This document shows, piece after piece, positions 1-5,435 of a stretch of 5,435 bases of DNA. The DNA is from an uncultured Lachnospiraceae bacterium (GTDB lineage Bacteria > Bacillota_A > Clostridia > Lachnospirales > Lachnospiraceae). The position numbers were made by a program, and so were the translations under genes. Location: positions 1-5,435 of the forward strand of contig CADBQK010000431.1 in assembly GCA_902796775.1 (NCBI GenBank). The letters run 5' to 3'. A model generated the notes under the pieces. The model ran no database searches. It had not been told where the DNA came from and was given only the letters and a program-made list of their open reading frames with translations. How positions within the stretch are numbered: position 1 is the first letter of the stretch; each line of letters opens with the position of its first letter.

Positions 1-1
1 C

Positions 2-102
2 GGATTTCTGAACAGCTATGACAGTATCTACAGTCATATGACAAAAAGGCAGATGATATCGCAGAACTGGAGGATGTGAACGGTAAATTAAGACAGCTTT
101 GA
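2..102 (+). other. Possible 3' end of an upstream gene, perhaps frameshifted
   Basis: Two overlapping open stretches run off the left edge. One frame is open from base 2 to a TGA at 77-79. The next frame is open from 22 to a TGA at 100-102, and its last part (from about 43: KKADDIAELEDVNGKLRQL) has a charged, helical, protein-like composition. Joining the first frame to the second across the A-run at 43-47 needs a -1 shift and would give one continuous C-terminus. This could be a decayed gene, a sequencing indel, or chance. I do not recognise the product, and too little is present to assign a family. The second TGA overlaps the -35 box of the downstream promoter, which suits a gene end here. 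Confidence 0.25.
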
Positions 103-127
103 TGCAGGAGTTCCTTCCTGATATAAT
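99..127 (+). promoter_or_regulatory. Sigma-70/sigma-A type promoter of the MATE-phosphatase-STAS operon
   Basis: A TTGATG -35 box (99-104; 4 of 6 consensus, including the TTGA core) lies 17 bp from a perfect TATAAT -10 box (122-127). Transcription would start near 133-136, leaving an untranslated leader of about 80 nt before the first gene. Spacing is ideal for the housekeeping sigma factor. The spacer itself contains an inverted repeat, CAGGA (105-109) and TCCTG (116-120), a possible operator. The position, just after a likely upstream gene end and before a compact operon, supports a real promoter. Confidence 0.7.
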
Positions 128-160
128 AACAGGGGTATATTGAGCAGAGAAGAGATCACA

Positions 161-214
161 ATGGCCGGGAAAGACTTAAGGCAGGGATTTCAGGAGCGCT
201 TCTTAAGGGAATAG
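161..214 (+). CDS. Possible 17-residue leader ORF before the MATE gene
   Basis: An ATG at 161 opens a 17-codon frame rich in charged residues and ending in TAG at 212-214, one base before the GTG at 216. That spacing would permit translational coupling. The region before the ATG is purine-rich (around 147-155) but has no good AGGAGG match. No family is recognised. It may be chance: short ORFs of this size are common in leaders, and its stop lies inside the ribosome binding region of the next gene. It is listed because it is the only translatable frame of note between the promoter and the first main gene. Confidence 0.15.
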   Translation: MAGKDLRQGFQERFLRE

Positions 215-221
215 TGTGAGG
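175..221 (+). promoter_or_regulatory. Leader stem-loop and alternative ribosome binding sites for the MATE gene
   Basis: CTTAAG occurs at 175-180 and again at 202-207. Because it is self-complementary, the two copies can pair in RNA (7 bp counting a G-U pair at 181/201, loop about 19 nt). The second copy overlaps AAGGGA (205-210), the Shine-Dalgarno candidate 5 nt before the GTG at 216. A second candidate, GAGG (218-221), sits 6 nt before the ATG at 228. The stem is A/T-rich and may be marginal, so folding-based control of translation is only a suggestion. Confidence 0.3.
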
Positions 222-1973
222 AAAAAGATGAAGATATACCGGGGAATAAATCAGCAGACATTTATTTCTAAAAAATATTATTCTATGCTGCTTGGAGGAA
301 CACTGACAATGATGGTGGTCTCCCTACTGCTGATGTCTGATTCCATCATCGCCGGCGCTGTCATAGGTTCAGATGCAGTGATGGGAGTCACGCTGATAAC
401 GCCGCTTTATTCACTCGCCGCCTTTTTCGGCTCCGTTTTTTCACTTGGAGTGCCCATCCTGTACTCCCGGGAGATGGGGGAATTCAACAAGGATCGTGCG
501 GACCGGATCTTCGGGACAGGTCTGCTGCTGGCCATAGTAGTGGGGCTTGTCCTGTTCTGTCTGACGAGACTTTTCGGGAATATGTACCTGCTCGGCTGTT
601 CCGCTTCCGAGGCGGTACTGACCCAGGCTCGGGGATACCTGTTCTGGATGCAGTTTACGATCCTGATCCTTCCCATCCAGATGCTCATGGGCGCCATGGT
701 ATACAGTGATGGCGACGAGGGCATTTCTTCCGTCGCCGATGCGGTGCAGGGTGTGGGAAATATCGTGTTTTCCTTCATTCTCAGCCATTTCCTTGGACTC
801 AGCGGCATAGGTCTTGCTTCCTTTGCGTTCATCGTGGTTTCCTTAGGGATCCTGATGATCCACTTCACAAAGAAGAGCAACTCCCTCCGCTGGAATCTGT
901 ATTTTTCCTTTGATCTTGTGAAGCAGATCGTGCGCTACAGTTTCATCGACTCCAGTTCATATCTCTTTCTTGCCATCTTTACCGCTGTGCTTAACGCCTT
1001 TGTCAGCGCACGCTTCGGGCCGGAATACCTGATCCTGGTCTCTGCTGTCTCCCTGAGCCGGGAGTTTCAAATGGTCTATGACGGCATTGGTGAGGCGGTC
1101 AACCCGATATTCAGCGTTTACATCGGAGAGAAGAATCATGAGGGTATCAGATCCAGCTACGCACTGGCGAACAGGTCAGCCATTGCAGAGGGGATCGCTG
1201 TCACGCTGCTTATGGTGGTCATCGCTCCACTCATACCCGGCTTTCTGAAGGTGAATAGTCCTGAGCTTGCCGGCTGGGTTGTGACCTGTATAAGGCTGAC
1301 TGCCTTGAGTTCCACTTTCACCAGCCTTCTCTATCTGATCACCTCCTACTATCTGACGATCGACCAGATCGCTCTTGGAACGGTGGTCTGTGCACTGCGG
1401 GATCTGGTGTTGGGCACCGGTCTTGCCGTGGTTCTGGGCGGGTGCTTCGGACTGTATGGACTGATCATCGGTCTGGCCGTGGCACCAGCTGCTGCCTATA
1501 TACTGCTGATGCTGTACCTCAAGTCACGTTACGGCAGGGAGGAGTGTCCGTTGCTGCTTTCCAGGGTGCCGGGAAATGATCTGTCCTGGTTCTTCCAGTT
1601 TGAAGTGGAGCCGGAGCAGATCATCGGCGTACAGAAGCAGGTGGAGGCTCAGCTAACCAGGCAAGGTATGAACGGGCGCACAGTGGGAGTCGTCAAGCTG
1701 CTGATCGAGGAGCTGTATATGCTCATTTACGAAAAAAACGAGGGCAGACACGTTCTCAGCGAGTGCTACGTTTTACTTATCCCGGAGGGTGTTAAGATCA
1801 TCACGAAGGATGATGGTATTCTCTTCGATATTTCCGAGGAGGATGTGAGCGTTACTTCCATCACCTCCTTTGCCGTATCCGCCTATATGGAAAAGCTGGG
1901 AGAGAACAGGCGCCACCTGACCACCATGAGCTTCAATCGGAGCTCCTTCCTTATCAAGCCGCTCGAATCCTGA
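216..1973 (+). CDS. MATE-family efflux transporter with a C-terminal degenerate RsbW/SpoIIAB-like (HATPase-type) domain
   Basis: Residues about 20-440 form two hydrophobic halves typical of MATE (MatE) exporters, cation-coupled antiporters for drugs or metabolites in the cytoplasmic membrane. SDSIIAG near residues 41-47 fits the TM1 region, where Asp42 is in the place of the family's cation-binding aspartate (an alignment by eye). At 585 aa it is well over the usual 440-460 aa. The extra tail, residues about 456-585, is soluble and resembles a GHKL anti-sigma kinase fold: an N-box-like IEELYMLIYEKN (497-508) and a G1-like DDGILFD (532-538). The N-box Asn position is Leu503 and no glycine-rich G2 loop is evident, so ATP hydrolysis is doubtful. 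It is first in an operon with a SpoIIE phosphatase and a STAS protein, the usual partners of such a domain. The start is ambiguous: GTG 216 (AAGGGA upstream) or ATG 228 (GAGG upstream), differing by four residues. MATE assignment is firm; the tail assignment is moderately sure. Confidence 0.88.
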   Translation: MRKKMKIYRGINQQTFISKKYYSMLLGGTLTMMVVSLLLMSDSIIAGAVIGSDAVMGVTLITPLYSLAAFFGSVFSLGVPILYSREMGEFNKDRADRIFGTGLLLAIVVGLVLFCLTRLFGNMYLLGCSASEAVLTQARGYLFWMQFTILILPIQMLMGAMVYSDGDEGISSVADAVQGVGNIVFSFILSHFLGLSGIGLASFAFIVVSLGILMIHFTKKSNSLRWNLYFSFDLVKQIVRYSFIDSSSYLFLAIFTAVLNAFVSARFGPEYLILVSAVSLSREFQMVYDGIGEAVNPIFSVYIGEKNHEGIRSSYALANRSAIAEGIAVTLLMVVIAPLIPGFLKVNSPELAGWVVTCIRLTALSSTFTSLLYLITSYYLTIDQIALGTVVCALRDLVLGTGLAVVLGGCFGLYGLIIGLAVAPAAAYILLMLYLKSRYGREECPLLLSRVPGNDLSWFFQFEVEPEQIIGVQKQVEAQLTRQGMNGRTVGVVKLLIEELYMLIYEKNEGRHVLSECYVLLIPEGVKIITKDDGILFDISEEDVSVTSITSFAVSAYMEKLGENRRHLTTMSFNRSSFLIKPLES

Positions 1974-1987
1974 AAGGAGTCTCAGCC

Positions 1988-3433
1988 ATGCAGACTGATT
2001 TCAAACTGTATATTGAGATCCTGTTTATCGGACTGATCATACTTACTATCCTTTACATCAACAGCATCTTCCTTTACAAACAGAAATTATCCGACCGCAT
2101 TACTCTGATGCTGCTTTTTTCAGTTATCATGAGCGCATCTGAGATTTTATGGTCTCTCTTTGACGGACATCCGGATCTGCGGCTCTTCTTATACTGCATC
2201 ATCTACAGTTACAGTGTTTCTTTCCTTCTCTTTGCTGTCTTTTTCAACCGCTATCTGATCGAACGGTTTGGTCTGCATATCAGTAGGAGACTTTCCATGA
2301 TCATATATGGACTGCCTGTGACAACAGGCTTATTGACGACCCTTACCACTCCCTTTACAGGCCTTATCGCATGGGTAGACGAAAACGGCATAGCGCATGA
2401 GGGACCTTTATTTGACGGTCTCTTCTACTGGATAGTCCTGGCCTATCTGTTCATCCCCCCGATCATTGCCCTTTATTTTTTCACTCTGGGCAGGGAGAAA
2501 AAACCGGCTGGCGGGGAAGTTACAGTGAGTATGATCATTTTTGGGATCATGGCACCTGTTCTTTACTTCCTGGAGCTGGCGACTATCGGTGATAAATACA
2601 GCACCTTGTCTCTGCCCGTTGTCCTGGCACTGATGTATCTTATCACCAATGAAAGTACCCATACGGCTCTTAAGACACAGGCTCAGATTGAAGCGGTGGA
2701 GTCGGATCTGCGCATCGCGTCCAGGATCCAGGCTGATGCCCTGCCGGATGTCGCCCCGGAGTTTGCCAACCATATGGATCTGGTCCTGCGGGGCAGCATG
2801 AACACCGCCAGGGAGGTGGGCGGCGATTTCTTCGACTACTTCCCGATCGACGACAACCGCATCTGTTTCCTGATCGCTGATGTGTCCGGCAAGGGAACCC
2901 CTGCCGCGCTTTTCATGATGACGGCCAAGACAGTGATCAAGGACTATGCGCTGACACGCGGCAGTACCTCGGAGATATTCACCGAGGTCAATGCCCGGCT
3001 GTGTGAGAACAACAAGACGGGCATGTTCGCTACCGCCTGGATCGGCATTCTTGACACACGGACGATGACCCTGCAATATACCAACGCCGGGCACAATTAT
3101 CCGATCCTCCAGCGCAGGGGTCAGCCCTGCGAGGAGATGAAGAAGGTGCACGGGCTCTTCTTAGCCGGCATGGAATTCACACAATACAAAGAGGATGAGC
3201 TTCATCTTGCTCCGGGCGACCGCCTGCTGCTGTACACCGACGGCGTGGACGAGGCTCACGACATAAACAACAGGCTTTACGGCGAAGATCGTCTGATGAG
3301 CATTGTGGACAATACCAGAGATCTGCCGGGCGAACAGGTGCTAGAACGTATTTTGGCTGATGTCGGAGAATTCGCTGCGGGAGTTCCCCAGTTCGACGAC
3401 ATCACCATGGTTATTCTGACGATCAAAGAATAG
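1988..3433 (+). CDS. Seven-helix membrane sensor with SpoIIE/PP2C-type serine phosphatase domain
   Basis: The N-terminal half (481 aa in all) has about seven hydrophobic segments, near residues 7-30, 38-58, 64-91, 103-122, 145-168, 180-200 and 205-221, with a 22-residue extracytoplasmic-looking loop (123-144) that may sense a signal. A helical linker (222-254, ending LRIASRIQADALP) leads into a full PP2C/SpoIIE phosphatase (about 255-480). The metal-binding aspartates appear intact: REVGGDFFDYF (Asp280, Asp283), IADVSGKGTPAALFM (Asp298), LLYTDGVDEA (Asp418) and FDDITMVIL (Asp470/471). The family removes phosphate from Ser/Thr of SpoIIAA/RsbV-like STAS proteins, and one is encoded 12 nt downstream. 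AAAGGAG (1973-1979) lies 8 nt before the ATG and overlaps the last base of the upstream stop codon, so the gene is co-transcribed with the transporter. The linker probably couples sensing to phosphatase activity, as in RsbU/SpoIIE proteins (inference). The ligand is unknown. Confidence 0.93.
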   Translation: MQTDFKLYIEILFIGLIILTILYINSIFLYKQKLSDRITLMLLFSVIMSASEILWSLFDGHPDLRLFLYCIIYSYSVSFLLFAVFFNRYLIERFGLHISRRLSMIIYGLPVTTGLLTTLTTPFTGLIAWVDENGIAHEGPLFDGLFYWIVLAYLFIPPIIALYFFTLGREKKPAGGEVTVSMIIFGIMAPVLYFLELATIGDKYSTLSLPVVLALMYLITNESTHTALKTQAQIEAVESDLRIASRIQADALPDVAPEFANHMDLVLRGSMNTAREVGGDFFDYFPIDDNRICFLIADVSGKGTPAALFMMTAKTVIKDYALTRGSTSEIFTEVNARLCENNKTGMFATAWIGILDTRTMTLQYTNAGHNYPILQRRGQPCEEMKKVHGLFLAGMEFTQYKEDELHLAPGDRLLLYTDGVDEAHDINNRLYGEDRLMSIVDNTRDLPGEQVLERILADVGEFAAGVPQFDDITMVILTIKE

Positions 3434-3445
3434 GAGGCAAGAAAA

Positions 3446-3745
3446 ATGCAACTGACTACACAGAAAAACGGAACCGGGCTGACTGTCAGCCTTTCGGGCG
3501 AGCTCAACACATTGACTGCTGCTGATCTGAATGCCTGTCTGGACAAGGAGTTAGACGGCGTGCAGTCTCTGACACTGGACTTTGCCGAGTGCGATTATGT
3601 CTCATCTGCCGGCCTGCGCGTCCTGCTGAACACCTTCAAGAGGATGAAGATGGCAAATGGCAGCATGGAGCTGTCCAACGTGGGCGAGAATTTCCTGGAC
3701 GTGCTGCAAAACACCGGCCTGGACGCCGTATTTGGAATTTTTTGA
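3446..3745 (+). CDS. STAS-domain protein, anti-sigma-factor antagonist type (SpoIIAA/RsbV-like)
   Basis: This 99-residue protein is one complete STAS domain, the normal size for stand-alone antagonists. It has the opening beta strands with SGELNTLTA (17-25), a central strand LTLDFAECDYV, and the signature SSAGLRVLL (53-61). Ser54, two residues before Gly56, aligns with the phosphorylated Ser58 of SpoIIAA and Ser56 of RsbV. Known members bind an anti-sigma kinase when unphosphorylated and are released once phosphorylated. The gene follows a SpoIIE phosphatase in the same operon, with AGGAGG at 3432-3437 and 8 nt spacing, so it is the likely phosphatase substrate. The plausible binding partner here is the HATPase-like tail of the transporter, since no RsbW or sigma factor gene is in the window. 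The cognate kinase could instead lie elsewhere in the genome. Confidence 0.93.
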   Translation: MQLTTQKNGTGLTVSLSGELNTLTAADLNACLDKELDGVQSLTLDFAECDYVSSAGLRVLLNTFKRMKMANGSMELSNVGENFLDVLQNTGLDAVFGIF

Positions 3746-3760
3746 GGATGGTGTTTCAAC

Positions 3761-5435
3761 TCAATCGTGGATCACGTCTCCACCGATCATGAGTTCTCCC
3801 AGGAGGGCATTCCGGTTTTCAGACAGCAGCCGGCATATACGCGCGATTTCTTCCGCAATCTCCTGTGGAAGCTTTTCAGATACAGCGTCCCGATTTGCGC
3901 CGACTGCCAGGTTGACATCGTCATCTTTAACAATGACATCATAGAACATCTGGCAAATGGCCCAGCGCCGGGCCATTTGTTCCGGAATACTTCCCGCTTC
4001 GTTTTCCCTGAACCCGTCCTCTTCGTGAATGCCTTCCTGTTCCGTCTCAAGCCATTCTTCTTCCAATTCTTTATCAAATACTGTATGGAAGCCGCTGTCT
4101 TCCTGATAAAGGAAAAGATGATCCGTCCACCGGGGATAGCGGGCATGCATCTCATCAAGCGGCAGGGGGAGGCCGTGCAGACCAAGCCCCTTGTAATACT
4201 GATAGCTGATCTCCTGAAAAAAGGCCGCGGCGGAAACCGTCGGATCTGTATCCGGGCAGATGATGACAGGCCGGACCAAAAATCCGAAGGTGTTTGTGAA
4301 TCGGCTGTCAATCCTGCCGTTGTTGGCCAAAAGCAGCGGGACTCTGCCGCCGCGGGATGTTCTCCCGGAGAGTGCCAGCACGGTCAGCCCGGCAAAGAAG
4401 AGGGTTTCGGATACATTAAGTTCCCTGCAAAGAGATGCGACTGCCTGTCTGGAAAGCGGCATAACCTTCGTTCCGTAGATCGTGCCGCTGACAGCTTTGC
4501 AAGGGCCGGACAGCAGCCCGGGCCATACGGCATTGCTCAGGAGCTCAGCAAAATGTGCTTTCGGGCCAAGGCATACCGGTTCGTCGCATTCTGCCTGCTG
4601 CAACTGTTCCATTTCCCGGTCAATCTGGAAGATATTCATATATTCTCCTTTGATCTCCCGGCCGTCAAGCGCCCGCAGGATGTCGTCAAGCAGAACAGAA
4701 ACGGAAGCAGCGTCCCCTATCACATGCGAAAAGGAGGAGATCAGGGTTTTGGAAGATTCTGTTTCGCATATGGCAAATCGGAAGCAGGTTTCACTGTCCG
4801 ATGGGATATGTTTCAGAGGAAACCCGGTGCACACTTCCGGCAGTTTATCCTCCCCGGTCAGGATGATCTCGACAGAAATCTGCTGCGCTGCGTCCTCCAC
4901 TGATTCCGGCGCAAGGATGAATATTTCGCCCTCTCTTTCTTCAAACCGGGCAAAGAGCCCGGGGTGTACAGCCGCCGCACGGCGCACAGCGTTTATGATG
5001 GCATCCGTCTCGACAGCCGGATCCAACCGGAGAGCGACCGCCATCATGGATTCTGACAGGCAGGAATGCTGCCCCAGATGATAATAGATACTCTGCGTGA
5101 GCGTGGCTCTGGCCTCCCGAACATCGCTGCTTGTCCGGATATCCGGGTTTTCAAGAATATGTTTTTCCAGTCCCAGAATGGTCCTGCATCTCTGGACATC
5201 GGCAATATTCAGCATGATCCCGTATCTGTCCGCCAGCATTCCCAAAAGGGTGATCCAGTCAAGCGAGGAAAGACCCTCGTGTGTAAGATCCGCATCCGTG
5301 CCGGCTGAATACCCCGGCAGCACGTTTTGGATACATGACAGGATCTTTTTCTGCAATCCGGTTTCCGGCGCGCGTCCCTCTATGGACCGGATCATGGGCT
5401 TCGGAAGTTTTTTTCTGTCGATCTTCCAGTTGGCA
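3761..5435 (-). CDS. Nonribosomal peptide synthetase, C-terminal part: adenylation end, peptidyl carrier, condensation domain (5' end outside window)
   Basis: The frame stays open to the window edge. Residues before the Met at 5393-5395 read NWKIDRKKLPKP, the A10 motif (NGKxDR) that closes an adenylation domain, so that Met is internal. Numbering from it: a carrier domain (about 12-83) has GLSSLDWITL, with Ser44 (5264-5266) as the likely phosphopantetheine site. A condensation domain (about 97-535) has SHVIGDA (223-229) in place of HHxxxDG, keeping the catalytic His224 and Asp228, and NTFGFLVRP (368-376) resembling the C5 motif. An acidic stretch (441-468) is unusual. The protein ends with the condensation domain at TGA 3761-3763; no thioesterase, reductase or second carrier follows. 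Such an end could release the product by condensation or cyclisation, or pass it to a partner protein. The substrate cannot be read because the specificity residues lie outside. It converges on the transporter operon, whose exporter may handle the product (inference). Confidence 0.9.
   Translation of the reverse strand, partial: ANWKIDRKKLPKPMIRSIEGRAPETGLQKKILSCIQNVLPGYSAGTDADLTHEGLSSLDWITLLGMLADRYGIMLNIADVQRCRTILGLEKHILENPDIRTSSDVREARATLTQSIYYHLGQHSCLSESMMAVALRLDPAVETDAIINAVRRAAAVHPGLFARFEEREGEIFILAPESVEDAAQQISVEIILTGEDKLPEVCTGFPLKHIPSDSETCFRFAICETESSKTLISSFSHVIGDAASVSVLLDDILRALDGREIKGEYMNIFQIDREMEQLQQAECDEPVCLGPKAHFAELLSNAVWPGLLSGPCKAVSGTIYGTKVMPLSRQAVASLCRELNVSETLFFAGLTVLALSGRTSRGGRVPLLLANNGRIDSRFTNTFGFLVRPVIICPDTDPTVSAAAFFQEISYQYYKGLGLHGLPLPLDEMHARYPRWTDHLFLYQEDSGFHTVFDKELEEEWLETEQEGIHEEDGFRENEAGSIPEQMARRWAICQMFYDVIVKDDDVNLAVGANRDAVSEKLPQEIAEEIARICRLLSENRNALLGELMIGGDVIHD

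Noticed and set aside
105..120. CAGGA/TCCTG hairpin as terminator of the upstream gene
   Set aside because: No T-run follows, and the repeat sits inside a promoter spacer, so an operator is a better reading than a terminator.
407..880. Minus-strand open frames opposite the MATE gene
   Set aside because: They are low-complexity frames antisense to the transmembrane segments, with no domain features.
2408..3151. 247-residue minus-strand open frame
   Set aside because: It is antisense to the phosphatase gene, which carries complete SpoIIE motifs; no recognisable domain or ribosome binding site supports it.
3709..3756. Possible bidirectional terminator (AAACACC 3709-3715 pairing with GGTGTTT 3750-3756; T-run 3738-3743)
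   Set aside because: The arms are 34 bases apart and A/T-rich. The small CGGC/GCCG stem (3715-3718/3725-3728) is only 4 bp and is not directly followed by the T-run. Not convincing as a terminator.
3589..3944. Plus-strand alternative frames overlapping the STAS gene end
   Set aside because: They are out-of-frame readings of the STAS coding sequence and of the NRPS antisense strand; the STAS frame has the conserved motif and an AGGAGG site.
3767..4903. Long 378-residue plus-strand open frame
   Set aside because: It lies wholly antisense to the NRPS gene, whose carrier and condensation motifs are unmistakable. It has no domain resemblance, is rich in Arg, Gly and Pro runs typical of shadow frames, and starts inside the opposite gene's end.
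4482..5081. 199-residue plus-strand open frame
   Set aside because: It is a Ser/Arg-rich shadow antisense to the condensation and carrier domains.
5393..5395. ATG (minus strand) as the start of a 544-residue carrier-condensation protein
   Set aside because: The frame is open upstream to the window edge and encodes an adenylation A10-like motif directly before it, with no ribosome binding site, so the Met is internal.

Overview
The window looks like part of a Gram-positive Clostridia chromosome, probably Lachnospiraceae-like. That is an inference from four things: tightly packed genes with AGGAG-type ribosome binding sites, a 7-helix sensor joined to a SpoIIE-type phosphatase, a SpoIIAA/RsbV-like STAS protein, and an NRPS gene. 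No RNA gene, insertion sequence or CRISPR array is visible.

Layout: bases 1-102 hold what may be the frayed 3' end of an upstream gene. A strong-looking sigma-70/sigma-A promoter (TTGATG, 17 bp, TATAAT; 99-127) follows directly and drives a three-gene plus-strand operon. (1) 216-1973 is a MATE-family multidrug/metabolite exporter carrying an extra cytoplasmic C-terminal domain that resembles a degenerate RsbW/SpoIIAB-type (HATPase_c) fold. (2) 1988-3433 is a membrane protein with about seven helices and a complete SpoIIE/PP2C serine phosphatase domain. (3) 3446-3745 is a single-domain STAS anti-sigma-factor-antagonist-like protein with the phosphoacceptor serine in place. The gaps between these genes are 14 and 12 nt, so they are almost certainly co-transcribed.

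Converging on this operon, with 15 nt between the stop codons, is a minus-strand NRPS gene (3761 to beyond 5435). It enters the window at the last motif (A10) of an adenylation domain, continues through a peptidyl carrier domain, and ends in a condensation domain with no thioesterase or reductase after it.

How the genes may work together: phosphatase, STAS switch protein and an anti-sigma-kinase-like domain are the three parts of a partner-switching circuit, but here the kinase-like part is fused to a transporter and no sigma factor is present. The simplest hypothesis is a phosphorylation switch that acts on an exporter rather than on transcription: a membrane signal activates the phosphatase, the STAS protein is dephosphorylated, and it docks on the transporter's C-terminal domain. 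The neighbouring NRPS product is a candidate substrate. The domain assignments are well supported by motifs; the functional link is a hypothesis.
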